A stretch of DNA of 64,000 bases from Apteryx mantelli (taxonomy: Eukaryota; Chordata; Aves; Apterygiformes; Apterygidae), in assembly GCF_036417845.1 (NCBI RefSeq), contig NC_089991.1, positions 14,973,001 to 15,037,000 on the forward strand, written 5' to 3'. The notes beneath the pieces were generated by a model. That model worked only from the letters and a program-made list of their open reading frames with translations, was not told the DNA's origin and searched no databases. Below are positions 9,441-24,200 of the stretch, piece after piece. The position numbers and the translations under genes are program-made. Each line of letters starts with the position of its first letter. Position 1 is the stretch's first letter.

Positions 9441-11144
9441 ATTTGCCCCGAGACTCACTGAAGTGTTTTTATATCCTTCGGGCACTTTAACCCTGGTGAC
9501 CTTCTGCTCTCCTTGAGATATGTACGCACAGCAAAATGTTCACTGCCAAAAAGTGTTAGAATAGGATTTAATCCAGAGAAGAGTCTTTAACTGCAATCCT
9601 ACCTAAGACATACGGGAAGAGATCCTTTAAGAGATACTGCGCACTGGAGGCAGCAGGAGAACTTGTTATTTGGTAGCATCTAGGAAACGTAAAAGAAAAA
9701 ATATGAAAATGTTAACCTCCGTGACTTAAAATATAACTGCTGGTTTATAAAAATAAGTATAAATCAAACTATTTTTAATAAGTCAAGGCATATGATATAG
9801 ATAGAAGAAATTCAGGGTATTTCATTTAAAAACTGCTAGAGGTACCGTCCTCTTCATTAGAAACCATAATTTATATGCATTAAAAAAAAACCCTGAAAAC
9901 TGTTCTCCAAACAAACCACATCCTATTGAAATAAAACAAAAGTTAGTAAAACTCTGTGAGTGTCAGTTCTGAAACATGTTTAAATTTGTAGCATTCATTA
10001 TTCAAATCTGTACTGCAAAATAACCTGGAAGCGTTTCTTTCCTGCACAAAAAAAAAAAATCCTGTAACCTGAGTGCCTTTCCTCCTCCGTTCTGCATGTG
10101 GGACGCACAAAGGATGCTGAACTGATGTGGCTTACGGAAAAAACATTTGTAGGTATTTCAGTAGAACCAGATCATGTCACACATGGCCACATCCCCCAAG
10201 ACAGCCTTGGTGGGCAGAGCAGGCGCGCCGGGGTCTGATCCAAAAGAAGGGGCTGCGCCCTGCGCTGCTTAGCCAGTTCAGCCGTAACGCGTGTTTTGGG
10301 AAGCAGTGTCTTTGGGTTCAATCACGACGGCTGCACGTGTTTATAATGGAAGTTTTCCCAGTAACGAATGAAAAAAGGATGTTGGGTTGGCTTTAAGACA
10401 ACTGTAATGTATGATGAAGGGAATTATCTATAACGGGGTATTTGGTAAAGGTTTCAGATTTAAGAAAAAGGCTGATTCTGATCTCCTTATAGCAGTCAGA
10501 TACTTCTATGCCCAAGGACTTCATTCCTACTTGTATCGATGAAAGTAAGATTTTAGTAGTTGAGTTCAAAGGGCTTAATTCTGTTTTCCTCATTGGGGAA
10601 AATTTGGGAGACCTCTGGCTGGGTTAGGACTATCACATTAGGGATCTGTAAGTGAAGCTTTACAGAGATGAAAGATTTCCATGTCAACAGATGTTTTTAT
10701 TGCACATTTGTACGGGAAAGTTGGAGACGTTCCTCCAAATCTAATCACTAACAGAAAATGGGAAATAAAATGAAGCAAAATTATATATTGATCTGTGAAA
10801 GTATACTCTCACATGATTTTCTTCTGTCCTCATGAGGAAGACATCTCTGTATTTTTTGTTTTCTCTTTGTTTTAGTGTATGTTTTCAGTCCTTAAATGTC
10901 AGTGTTTTAAATTGTGTTCTTCTTTGTGTGGAAACCCTTTATAACTATTATAAATTAAACACATTATCTTTTGCTGATAAATGAGCCTTTTACTGAGAAA
11001 TACATATTGGAATTTTATAACCATTAATGAATAATGAGATAAACATTAAGGGACTGAAGTTCTGTTTGCTCATCATTTGTGGAAGTGCACTGTTTTTCTA
11101 AGCTTTTACTAAAAATGTGTAATTTAAAAAAAATGTTTAAGTGA

Positions 11145-11480
<336 letters not shown>

Positions 11481-12030
11481 TGATATACTTGTTTTCATTC
11501 AGTTTATAAATACATAAAATAATGTTGATACGCAACATCCATTTTTTCAGACATACCGTGCCTTTCTCTATGTCTCACATACTCACTTTACACACACACT
11601 TCCCAAAAAGAAGAAAAGTCAGTGTTGATAATTCAAGAAAACTGCTTCATGCCCACTAAAATTTTGAATGTATCAAGAATAAAATATAATAAAAAAAATT
11701 ACCTGAGACCTGACAAATGACAAAGGTTTATGAATCAGGCCTAAACGACACATCTAAACAAGCAAAAACCCTACTGACTATTTTCATAAGAGGATTTGGT
11801 TCTGAAAGTGAAAACATCAATCAACCTTAGTCATATAAAAGTCTATGGGAAGTTTATAGGATTTTTTTCTACTAAGGTATGTCAAGATTTGTTTCCTTAA
11901 TATTTTGTCTTCTCAGCGTGGTAAAGATGTCTTTCTCCTCCTGCTCAAAGTGCTGAATCCGTAAAAAAGTAGAAAATACATAGCAATGATTTCTTTACCA
12001 AACCGCTGTTACACAGCCCGCTCCTTCTCA

Positions 12031-12125
12031 GTGTGCCGAGAGGCCAGGGGCTCCGGCGTGTCCTGCAGGGACACGGCCCCGCGCCGGCTCCTGCGCCATC
12101 GCTGCACGCAAAGGCGGACCGTCGC
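12031..12125. other. CpG-rich islet in intron
   Basis: About 100 bases of GC- and CpG-rich sequence inside AT-rich intron. No recognised exon or repeat family. Confidence 0.5.
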
Positions 12126-12961
12126 CTTGTACAACCACAAACCATTCTTTTAGCGCTCTGAAAGCTTGGCTTTACTTCTTCTTTCCCACGTTGCCTGTTT
12201 TTGGTCTTTTTGACTCTCCAGGTAAAACAAAACAAAGGAAAACTCTTCCCCCCCCCATGTGCAGTTCAACCTGTTCTTATAGAACTGTATTATACGAAGA
12301 ATCGTGCATTACATTAAGAATTCTTATACCATCTCCTGGGAATGAAAGGAAGATCATAAAAAGTAAGCTTAGTTATTCTGCGTTTTGAGGCTACCATCTT
12401 GCAATGATTCTTGAATCATGAGCTGGCTTCTTCCATGGTTTAACTTCACTGACTTTAATGACTGGCTATAGATAACATCCTGTTTATAAAGTGTTCTTTG
12501 AGAAACACATTTAAAACTTGGTTGGTCTATAAATTTTTGGGTGGAATTTCAAAATAATTTGCAACAAGTGAGAATCACTTTTTGGTTTCATCCACCAGTA
12601 TTTTTGTCTGCTTTCTTGTAAACCCTTGGATTAGCCTACAAATAAATGCTCCTTAATCTTTGATTAATACAGCTGTAGAATTCAGTCAGCTGCTACATCA
12701 TAGTAAATAAACATAGCGCAGAAGGCAATAAATAAATGAAACCGTAAACTGTATAAAGTCTGCTATGTGTCTACAAGAAAAATGCAAGCACATGATGATT
12801 TCTTATATGAGTTTTGTAGCTATTATGATTTGTTTTACAGTTACTAGAAGAGCAAACAAAAGGAGATGCAGGAAAAAGCATTACTCTCTTACTCTCCGCA
12901 TAGCTATTTAAGCTCCTAAGCACTTCATATTAAGTGTGAGAGAGATCTTTTTGCAGAAGAT

Positions 12962-12962
<1 letters not shown>

Positions 12963-12993
<31 letters not shown>
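12963..12993. repeat. GT dinucleotide microsatellite
   Basis: About fifteen uninterrupted GT units in the intron. A likely polymorphic marker. Confidence 0.95.
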
Positions 12994-12996
<3 letters not shown>

Positions 12997-15900
12997 CAGG
13001 GGAGTACAGGGGAGGGAAAACAGGACTGGAGTACTTTCATTAACCAAGGGTTAGAGAAGATAAAATCGTCTTTGCATGTGCTTCCTTCCTTTCTTGAACT
13101 GAGTGTTGCATGTTCCTCCCTGGAGCCAAGGATCTGGAATATCACAATTTCCTTATCATGCAATACAATACAGTTTCATGGTGTCAGTTTAGCAGAGTAA
13201 ATTTAATTTATCTATTATATTTCTGAGCTCAGAATACTAGAATTAAACATATCAGGACTTCTAAAAAATCCCCCATCTGATGAAATTATGGGCAGCAAAT
13301 TCGTGTTTAAAATCAAATGTAATAAGAAGTGGTTTTACTCTTTTGACTACTGGATAATGTGTTGTTCAAAAGATATAAATGGTAGATTTTAAAAACTAAA
13401 GATGGACACCTGGCCCAGTGTTTTCAAATCTGATGCCAATTTATAATAAAGCTGTTGCTTGGGAACTCTGAAATTCTTCTTTACAATGCTTTCTTGTTGA
13501 GGTATCTAAATATGACCTAATAACCTCAACATGAGGCAATTTTGACATACTTGATTTAGACACTTTGTATAATGGGGAAATATGTTCTGAAATGGTCTGT
13601 ACATAGAAGTAACCATCAATACGTCTAAATCAATATCTCCCATGTGGCATGGGTTTTGGCGATGGAAGCTCAATAACCTTCAGCTGTTCTGTTTGCTTGG
13701 TCTGTTGCTGGGAGCTTTAAACCTATTTGCAAGAATGGTGGTTTCGTTTTGCTCCCAACAAAGCCGATGATGGTTTCTTATTAAATATTTCAATCAGAAC
13801 AAGATTTTTATCCACTCCAAAGAGAAAGTTAAGAAAGCTGCCAAAGCTACTAGTACAGCAGTGTTTTATGATACATAGAATAAGGTCTAAAACTGACTCA
13901 TTCCATATAAGCTATGATGCAGCTATGAGAGAAATTAGGCAAAATATGTTGATAAATTTTACACTGTGTCAAGCACAATGTAAATCTGTATACCACTGAT
14001 TATGTTATAACACGCTATTCTGGTTATCCAGAATTGTCTACTGTCTTCATTCAGTGCCTTCTGAGAAACAAAAGATGATGTAAAACAATATACGATACCA
14101 TTGTTTTCTCCTACAGAAAGAGCTACATTGCAGAAAACTCTCTACTTTTCCATGTAAAACCTCTCGTTATACACTGCAGCTTTCCAAATATATACACATA
14201 CAAAACCCAGAATTCTGTACATGAACAGAAACAAAAAACAGAATGAATTTCTCTCTTTCTCAGCTGTGGAAAAGGTAGTCAGTCAGGTTATTTGTTTCCC
14301 CTTGTGTGTATGTGTATGTACAGAGAATTCAGTAACAAAAAGGTGTGGTACAAAATAATAATGCAATGAACTGTAGAAGAGGTTTGGTCTTCAATAAATT
14401 TTCTTGCTTATAGAAGCGATTTCCTCCCTCTTGAGATAACCCCCATGATATTTCTCTATCCTGAGTTTGCAGACTTCCTATTAGTGGGGTGAGCGGTTTC
14501 ATGTACTGGTGGAGGAGATTTTCGTGGCGGATCAGGCGCCATGAAGCCAGCTCTCTCTCTTGGCGAGCTCTCATTATAAAGATACAGTGTCAGAACTATA
14601 CTATATATTCATTGGCAAGCCAGATTATAAGGGGGAGCATTAAGATAATGAAAAATTTAGAGGTGTAGAATTCTGACCCGCACTTTCAGAATGTGTGGAA
14701 TCAGTGCTAGATTGATATTAAGTCCTCCCTTTTCTTTTTTTAGATGTTCTTTTGAGGTATCACTTCAAAGGGAGACTGGAAAAGCACGAATGCTCCGTAG
14801 AGTATGGAAATGAAAATTATTATTCCTCAAATAACACAGTAAGGCCATACCTGAAATGAACTGAAATGGAATTATTTTTCATTATAAAGAGTATAAAAAA
14901 GTGGAGTGGGTGACCCAGGGAGAAAAATAACAGTTACTGAATATGCTTCTTATTTTAAAAAAAAGGCATTGTGCCAAAAATGAATCTGTTTTTTTTAAAA
15001 AGAAACACACAGCACTATGTTATGCATTGACACATTTGCACCTGTTATCAATAATTATTGATATAAATTATATTATTTAGTTGTTTGCCTCCTTCATACG
15101 TGGGCACAGTCACTTAGTCAGACATAGCTAGGAAATAAGCATCTGTTGTACCCATCCATAAACACAGACAAATAACTACGTTTACAGTTATTTGTGCCTG
15201 GAAAATAGAACTTTCAAAATGAATGTAAAAACATTGTGAATCACTCCAGAGGATACCTATTAACTCTATGAGAGGATAATCATTTACAAAAAGCAAGGAA
15301 GAGGAATTACATAGAGTAACATATTGAAGCTGAAAAAGAGGAAATCATGTTAGACATTAAGGGAAAAAAATAAACAGTGAAGTCATTAAGGTAATAGCAT
15401 AATTTTCTGTGGGAACTATCTGGATCCTAGAACTAGGGGTGATCAAAAATAGACTAAATAATAAAGATGCTGTGCTCTTTTCAAATACATGATCCTGTAC
15501 AAAATAAAGGCTCAGATAGCAGTGGAGAAGAGTCGAATACAAAGGAAACGTGAAGTCGGTCTTTGGTGACCTCTCACAGTAGATCACTGTCTCTACAGTG
15601 GGAGTTTAAAAGCACTGAAAAGCAATAGGAAACAATGGAAAAAATAAGTTTCTTGGGTAAATGAACATGCTGTTGACTTTCGTTCTGGACTGCCTTCGTG
15701 TGGCGAAGGAGGTGAGCCACAAACGGCGCGCTGGCAGGCTCGGCGAGCCGGTGGAGGGGTCCTGCCAATGGGCAGGGGCTCAGTACCTCCTGTTGAGGGT
15801 TGTGAAGGTGTAATCAGCTGCAGCTCCAGATTTTAAGACTGTCCCTTTTGTACTGGCACATGTGCCCTCTCTACAACGAAAGGATATCAGGTGGTCTGTG

Positions 15901-16680
15901 ACCTTTTAGCTTAGAATAGTTGTCAGTGTGGTTTATTCCTTTGAGAGGGGTTTTTAGTGGAAAGACAGAAGATTGTTAATACAGAACAACGGAGAAGAAG
16001 AAGAGTGGGTTTCATTAGGAAGATCAGAGCGAAGCTTCCTAAATGAAATCTCATTTTATTGTTGCGTCAAATACACATTAGATCATCCCAACAGATTATC
16101 ACCATTACTTCAGTATTGAACAGAATTATGCTTGTTTCATGGTGTAAGTGAAAGCTATTCTCTGTGATGTATATCAAAATTGAGTGTGACTATCCCTAAA
16201 TGGAAAACGGGTCTATCGCAAGCAATCCATTACTTCCACAGAGTGCTCATATTTAAAGTGATGGAGAGTAAGCCTGACAGTATTATGTTAATTACATTTT
16301 CAAGTTCATTTTTATGAGAACATTATCTATAAATATGATAAGGTGATAAGGCGATTGAGGTCCCAAAGGAAATTTTGGGATTTGAACTCAGATCTTCACT
16401 AACTTAAAGTTTAGGGAAAATATGGTTTTGGTCTATGTGTGTAATATAAAATAAATTAAACCTAAATGATCCTACTCTAAGTGAAAAGAGAGTCCTATAC
16501 TGGACCCTTACTCATAATCCTGTAAATGGAATAAGGACCAGATCCTATACTTAGTCCTATAAGAACATGAGGGGCTGATCTTGGTCTTTTTTTCCAGTCT
16601 GTAGGGACCACATTGACAGAAGGGCAACTGCAGAAAGCCATAGAAGACCTAGGAAAGTGTCCTCAGTACCGCAGTGGAGT

Positions 16681-16795
16681 AGGGAGATGGTGGCCGCTCG
16701 GTGCTGGTGGGTGCTGCGGGGAGAGCGGCGCGGACCAGCGCAGCCCTCGGAGCCAGCCCGTCACAGTGGCTGCAGAGGCTACGGCATCGCGGGAA
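16681..16795. other. CpG-rich islet in intron
   Basis: Short GC-rich block downstream of a TTTTTTTCCAG sequence near 16587-16597 that resembles an acceptor. No matching donor or protein homology was found, so I do not call an exon. Confidence 0.45.
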
Positions 16796-19700
16796 AGCAC
16801 GTTTTTCTCCTTTTCTAGTCTCCCTAATTTTTGCAAAAGCAGCAGCACAAAATTGGTCCAAGTGTTTGCTGTGTTTTTTCGATCATGATACTTCATAGGA
16901 CTCAGCCAGGGCAATTAGTCTACGTGAGCCTATGGCATTTTTAATAGTAATAGTATACAGTATACAGGCATCTAATCTTTTCATTCAAAATCACAAGAAA
17001 ACCTTTTTCTGTTTTAATAATTACAGCACACGCTTACACAAGACATAGAGCAGGAACAGTTGCATTACCAAAAAAGATGTAATTAATTTAAACTATCAAA
17101 ATGAGTAATTCAAATAAATTTTGTGCTCAGAAACAAACAGGTCAGAAAGGAAAATATAAAATGGATAGTTTTCTATAGATAAATAGGTTTATTTCCTGCT
17201 GTTTAAATAAATCTGTGGATTTTTTTCTTTTGATCTCAATTTGTAATCCAACCACTAGTCTAGAAATAATGAGCCCCCTGGGAGTTTAAATCGAAGTGTT
17301 TATTGTTTTTACTTATTAACTTTGAGAGTTTACATTAGCTTAACTTCATTAGCAAAACATAGTAGTTGTAAACAGTAAAATTACAGTAATTCATGTTGAC
17401 TGATGCTTTCACATATATATGTGGACCAAAACCATCTTCCACTGGTGCAAATTGGTTTACTGCCTGCGGGTCTGTTCTAGGTGTTGAACTCAGAGAGAAA
17501 CCTGTTTGAGTTTTCCTCTGATATCTAGCACTAAAGCATAAAAAGCAAATAAGGTATTTCACATATTCCTGCAATTTTGCTGATCAGTAATGACTTGGAC
17601 CCCAAACACTATGGCTGCTTTACAGTTTATCTCCTTAAACATGATGTAAAGTCACTAGTAATTTACTTTTTTTAAGCTGGAATCCTTATCGGTTTTACAA
17701 ATACTCCTATATTACCTAGTCTTGATTCAGGGGGTAGATGTTATAGTCAAGAGACGTGGTTGACATGTCTTTACAACTGATTGATTTATCCTCAGCTGTT
17801 AGAACAGCTCCTGGCCATAGTTTGCTTTGTTCAGTGGCTTAAGAATTTTCTGCAAGTCTTAGGGATATCATGAAGGTTTTGAATATAGTCAGGATCTGAG
17901 GTTTCCGGGGAAAAAAAAAAGAGCATTTCAAGTACAGTTTAAACCTTCCCATGGTAATCAAGTTGCAAACTGAAAATGGTTAACCTTGATTCTAAATATA
18001 CATCCCAACTGTATGAGTAAATCCATGTCCTGTGCAGGAGTGACTCACAACCTTTGGAGCTCTTAACAAAGCATGGTTGAATCATCTAATTAGTAAAACA
18101 GTAAACAAAAATTTCAAAACTTCCACACAGCTTTGAAGGGGCTAATCTTTCTTTGGTGTGCTCATACACATTTTTTTACTGTATTTGGAAATGAGGTACA
18201 TATCAAGGATAAAAGAGATCATTTGTCCATTCCCTTGGAAATCTTCCATCTTACTGCTGAAGCCTTTAGTTTCCATTTCCAAGTGATTTCCTTAAGCCTT
18301 AACCTCTCTATTATGACCATAAGTCTCCTAAAATTCTAGAATGATTTTTAGGATTCAGCATACCACCACATGATATGCTTCAAAGAGTATAATCTGTGTT
18401 TGTGTAAGGTAAATCAGTTCATTCTATTATTTTAAATAAAGCCACAGTATTTTGCTTCAGCTGGGACTCTGAGTTTATAGCATTAAGGGATGAATACATT
18501 GCTTCTGAATTGCTTCCAACATCTGCTGTCTTGGGACTATCTCCTAATGATGCTGGTGGGAATGCCTCAATGGAAAGGAGATGGAGAGTAAAAATGAAAG
18601 AGCTTTAAAAGAGACATTTGAGTTTCAATTTTCAATATGCAGAATTCTAATAGGTTTCGTGATGATATGAGTTTCTCACTCTTCTTAAGAAAAGATGACT
18701 CAGTAGCTGGAACTTAAAGAATCTCTTCAGCAACATTTTACTGGACCTTGTGAAATCTCCATCTTCTTCTGCTGCCAGCTGCTTCATCTGAGATCACAGC
18801 CTTCACTTCTTGAGCTGAGAGTGGTGGGCTGAAAGAGAGAGTACTTCTTCCAAGTCAATACGTTTTGGACAACCACATGCCTCTTCCTGTAATAGGAGGT
18901 TAAATTCTCACTGTGAACTTTAAGATTAAGTCCAGAGCCAATTAGATGTCAAGGGAGCACTTAAATTTCTTAGGCCAATTAAAAAGCTCATAAATGATGA
19001 TAAGGTCAAACATTCATTTCACTGGATAGCCAACGAGGAAATTTCACCTATCCAGTGCTTTTGTCAGCAGTCACAGTAGTCTGCACACCTCTCAGTCACA
19101 TATATGAAAGACCTCAAATACAAAAGACACTATTAGGCAACTCAGCCACTTTGCAGTATTTTGCTTTCTGTGATTAGGAATAATACATTGGAAATTTCAT
19201 CCTTTGACTTTTTTAAATGAATGCTGGATATTACTTTTGCTACTAACTAAATTTTGCACTAACTTGCTAACAGTATACAAATGTCTTTCAGTGCATTACA
19301 AGAATGATAGAATCAGATCTAATATTACATCTTGATTACTGCTGTCTCAAAAAAAGCAATATTATATACATATATATTAAACATTTGTATACATTTATAA
19401 GTTGCAGACTTTTTTCAAGTGCAATAGTGAAAAACTTTTATGTGTACCCCTTAGAACATTCATTCCCATTATAACTTTCGGGTCATATATAGAGATGTAT
19501 ATTGTTATTAGTTGCTTAACCATGATTCCTTATTTTCACTCCTCTTTTGTCAGAACTTAAATTAGTCTTGTTTATTGTCAGACGCAACAAAACAAATCAT
19601 ATTTCAACAGTCTGAAATCTTTTGAACTTGAAGAGGGTTCTGTTAAATTATTTTTTCCACTTAATTACTTTACAATATTTAAATAACATTATATAGATAA

Positions 19701-21157
19701 TATAGATCCATACGTATTTCTTAGGCTTATGACAGTTTTTGCCTGCTGCTTGACTTTTGTTTACTGAATCATATTAGCCTCTTTTGGGGGGGGATTACTT
19801 CGACTATTCCAAATTTCTCAATTTATTTATCTGAAAGCTATTTGAGAAATGCATCCCTCCTTCTTCCGTATTTGAAATTTCTATCAGAAAAACCCATGCT
19901 GGTTTGTGTACTAGTATAGTAAATATTCGGACTTACCTCCGTGTAAATTGTGAAAGCTGATGGGGTTAGCTCCACTCAGCACTGCCTGGATTTATGCCTT
20001 CCTGTAGCTATATTTAAATCAACTGAGTTATGTGGATACATGCCATCCTGGATGGATATTTTTTGGTATTTTGTGGCCCAGAAAATACCAATGTGTTCAG
20101 AAGTGGCTGGTAACGTGTGTGCAGAGGGGGAGGAGAGGATGAAGGGAGGTTAAGCTTGCAGGTCTCCCAGAGGGACTTTCACCAGTGGCTCTGCAGAAGG
20201 CAGATGCTTGGCTCTTTCTGGAAATCAGCACCAGTTCAGGTGTCTCAGGCTGAATGCTCGTTTGCGACCACTAAAATCACGAGGTACTTGTGAAATGGCC
20301 AAGGGCATTGTGCCACTGAGCGAAAGTACAGCCTGGAAAGCACTGAGAAGTCTAACTTTAAGATATGGCACATGCCTATGATCTATTTTATGTACACGTT
20401 ATAGATTTCCAAATTATTATTCACACTAATCTGTCATTGGGGCCTGTAAAATAAATCATTTAGTTTAAAGGAAATCTAACATTAGTGCCAATATCAATTA
20501 AAAAAGATTACAACATTACAAAATATAAAGTTTATACAGATGTCAAAAAGATATAGTAGAGATGCTTAGTTGATATTTATTGGGAATAGCTTTATCTCCT
20601 TTTTGTTTATTACAGTTATAAGTAATGCAGCCATCTCTAACTCATGCCAATAAAATATCTTTATGTTTTTATACACCATAATGTATTCTCTCTCTATCTT
20701 TCTTCTGCATTCCTGTGTCTCAATACTAAATACATAATGCATCAGCCAAGGGTTAATTATTAGAGACCTTATTCAGCTTGCCCAGAAACATCAAATACCC
20801 AATATGACATTTGAGTATGTAAAATATTCAGTACCGTTTATAATGTCAGGCAAGAAGCTTCATTAGCCAAGGAGTGAAAAGATTTACACAGCAGCAGAAC
20901 TATGGCTTCTATACTTTGGCATCACAAGTCATGTCTCAAAAAGTTCTACGGAAACACTAATAAAAAAAAATGTTGCTGACAATATTGACTGTGAAATTAC
21001 ATCTAGAAGAATAAATTATCACGACTGTATTGTAGACCAATTTTAGAATGGCTAATCAAAACCAATAAATTTTCTATTTATTGTGAGAATTGGTAGTGGT
21101 TAGATCTAATGAAGACTGTTGATAGACACTCACTGTCCTAATTTCCTGCTTCATCAG

Positions 21158-21225
21158 AGCGTGTAACTGAAGTGAAGACTGACATCTTCGTCACCAGTTT
21201 TGGGCCTGTTTCAGACCATGATATG
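21158..21225 (+). CDS. GABRA1: GABRA1 coding exon 3 (68 bp)
   Basis: Encodes residues 63-85 ([23 protein letters not shown]), early beta strands of the extracellular ligand-binding domain. The short 68-base size is typical of this exon in GABA-A subunit genes. Acceptor CATCAG, donor GATATG followed by GTAAGT. It starts in codon 63 after one base and ends on a codon boundary. Confidence 0.97.
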
Positions 21226-24200
21226 GTAAGTGATGGCCTCCATTTCTACAGCATTCATTTTCTCTTGTCTTTTTAATTTGGAGGATAAGCAATCTCTGCA
21301 GTAACTTATTTACTCCTTTTAAGGCTGTTTTTTTAAACCCTTGATCCCAAAATGCTGTCAGCTTTTATGTGCAACCATTATTGTTAGCTGTGACTGTATT
21401 TAAGTGCCCTTAAATTAGCAGCCTCAGTGACTTTAATAATGCGTTTTAACATAGCTTATATTTGCTACATAATATATTAGGACATGCATTAGGGTTTGGA
21501 TCAGTACTCTTCACAGAATGATTGCTCAGGTCCTAGCTGGCACATCACTGATCCAATTTGCTGAGAAAGATCATCATCTTAAAACACAATTAACACTTAT
21601 GCCTACAGTGTGACATCCACACGGTCTAACCTGTATTTTTGTATTAAAAGCTACTGATCAATGGGAGGTGTGTTTCCTAGATCTTGGCTGCTGAAAGAGA
21701 AGAGAAGATTAATGAGAGAATTAGTGTCACTTCTTTATGGCATGAATATGAAAATCAAATTGCTAGATAACTGCAGGGGATTCAGCAGTTCAGAAAACTA
21801 AATGAAGCTGTTGTGAGCCCTGGTCTTAAGAGATATTAAAAGTTGTGTAAAAATATGGATAAGGTATTTTAAATTTTCCATATAAATGAGACTCTCACAA
21901 GTAGGTTGCTCTTGAGAGCGAAAGCCTGGTTTACACTTACTAGTATCTGCTGGATCCTGTGTTAGGATGAATGCTGAAAACATCCTCATTAATTTACACG
22001 AAAAAAAAAGAACAAAACAGTTAAATCTTGTAGCTAGCCACATTTAGCTAAAGACATTCACTATAGAAAAGAGGAAATAAAAGTAAGAGGACAAATTATC
22101 ACAGAAAAGCAAACACTTCCCATTTATCACTACAAAATTGTCAGTTGTTTAATTTGAACTAACACTGCAGACAGGTCTTAAACACCAGGTACTAACACAT
22201 TTCTGACCACTCAAAAAATATTACAGGAGGAAATAACAGGAAAGTAACTGTACAAGACAATTTATTTTCCTAAATGCACTTTATGCATCTTCCTGATGGC
22301 CTGGATAATAACAGTCATAAAATTACAATCAAATTTATAATTGCAGCCGATGCCATGATATTTAAACCTGAAAGAATACTTGGGAAGCACAGATTATCTG
22401 ACCGGTCATTCTGCTGAGAAGTCCTGCCAGTGACACACAATCTAGGGAAACCCACCAGCTAATGACTGGTCTTCACAGTGCACACATACAGTACTGTATC
22501 TAGGTAGTATACAATGGAGAAGAATAGTAATTAAAAAAACTTCATTCAATGACTTTTGCTTTCTGTTCTATCTGTGATAATCTGGTGAAGTTACAAGTTC
22601 TATTTATTGCTCTAAATGATAAATTAAAACAGTAGAAAGTCCTTGGATAAAAGTTTGGTAGAAAGCAATGACATCCACTATTTTTGTTCTGGTGATTAGT
22701 TCAGCAAAGCACTTCATCTTGCTTTCCAATTTCGGGATGCAAATAGGTAACCAGTCACCATGGGGCCAGCCGAGAACTTTAAAAACAAGCATATAACTAA
22801 AATATCCTTTTTACGTTAACAGGCTTTGAATTAAAACTCTAGCAGCTGCAGTTTGTAAAAGTGAGCTGAGATTGTTCCATTTTTGGAGAGGCTTTGAAGG
22901 GACTTTCTTTTGGGGAGGTAGCTACCTATTTCCTGAAAATTAAGCTCCTTTAAAATATTGAGCTGGACAGATGTTTGTGGGAGGTGAACAGAGTAATAGA
23001 TATAGGCAGATGAAAATACTCTTTAAACTGATATTTGTTTGAGTTCTCTAAAAATTGCCTCACTAAACTATTGTTTGCTCTCTTGAGTCAGATTTAATAT
23101 GAAACTCCAAAAATGAATGGCTAACTAACAAACAAATGGGCATAGATGCTTTCCTACATGTAGACATAAGATTAAAGCAGTCAATAGGCTTGCTGATGCA
23201 CATGGGATTAGATCACGTTTGGACCTTTGCTTCTACTTATACTTGGCAGATTTAGGTAATATAATTATTAAACAGAAGGTAAAGTTAATTTGACATTCCT
23301 GGGAAAACTGGTATTTGTGTGGGATTTGGGCTTAGAGAAGGATAAAACACTGAAGCCCAAAACAATCTACTTCCAGAATTAGGAATAGGTATATCTGAAA
23401 GAAATGTATTGACCTCAGTATAGCTGAATTATTATAGCAGAAGCTATCACTACCTATGGAAAAAAAAATATTCTCAAAGATCATTTAAAAACCCATTCCG
23501 CATTGTCTCCTGATTTTCACTTAGTTAATATTGGGGAAAGACATCATCAATCTCTTAATAAAGTGTGTGAACAAGAAACACAGAGACAGGTGTTCACATA
23601 TTTTGAAAACTAAGGCATTACAGATCAGTATTTAGCGTAAAACTCCTACTCACCTCCCCTAAAAAGTAGTGTCTGTGCAGCCTACTCATGCTAACTCTTT
23701 TGCTTAAGGAAATACATGTGAAATAAGAGACAAACGCAGAGAGAAAGATATAATGAAGAGCTTACCAGAATATAAAGTTCATTTGATTCAACTTCAGTGC
23801 AAATTTAGCATGGTGCAAGGTCCTCTGTGCATACGACACATTGGTTATAGACACTGTCATTTGAAGGCCACCCCAAAATTGCTCCAGTGACCAGACTGAC
23901 TGTCCATGCAGATTGGATCGTGGGATTCAATTGCAGGGGGGCCTCAGAAGCAGCTGTACTGGCACACTAGGGAGAAGGGTGGGTTCCTCTAGGAGCCCGG
24001 GACTGATGGCTGGGAGCTGGGGATGAGTTATTCCAGCTGACGCCATATGTTATGAAACTACAGCCATAGTGAGGCACCAGGCATACCTAGACCATCTGTT
24101 TGCAGGAATCCAATGAGGCAGTTATATAGATAGTAGGTTGGTATATCAGGGAGTACATGGTGTTCCTACCCACTCTCAAGACACTCTTTAAGAGCAGCAT

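Noticed and set aside
16587..16900. Acceptor-like TTTTTTTCCAG followed by open frames, considered as a cryptic exon
   Set aside because: No suitable donor, no conserved peptide, and the flanking GABRA1 exons splice in phase without it.
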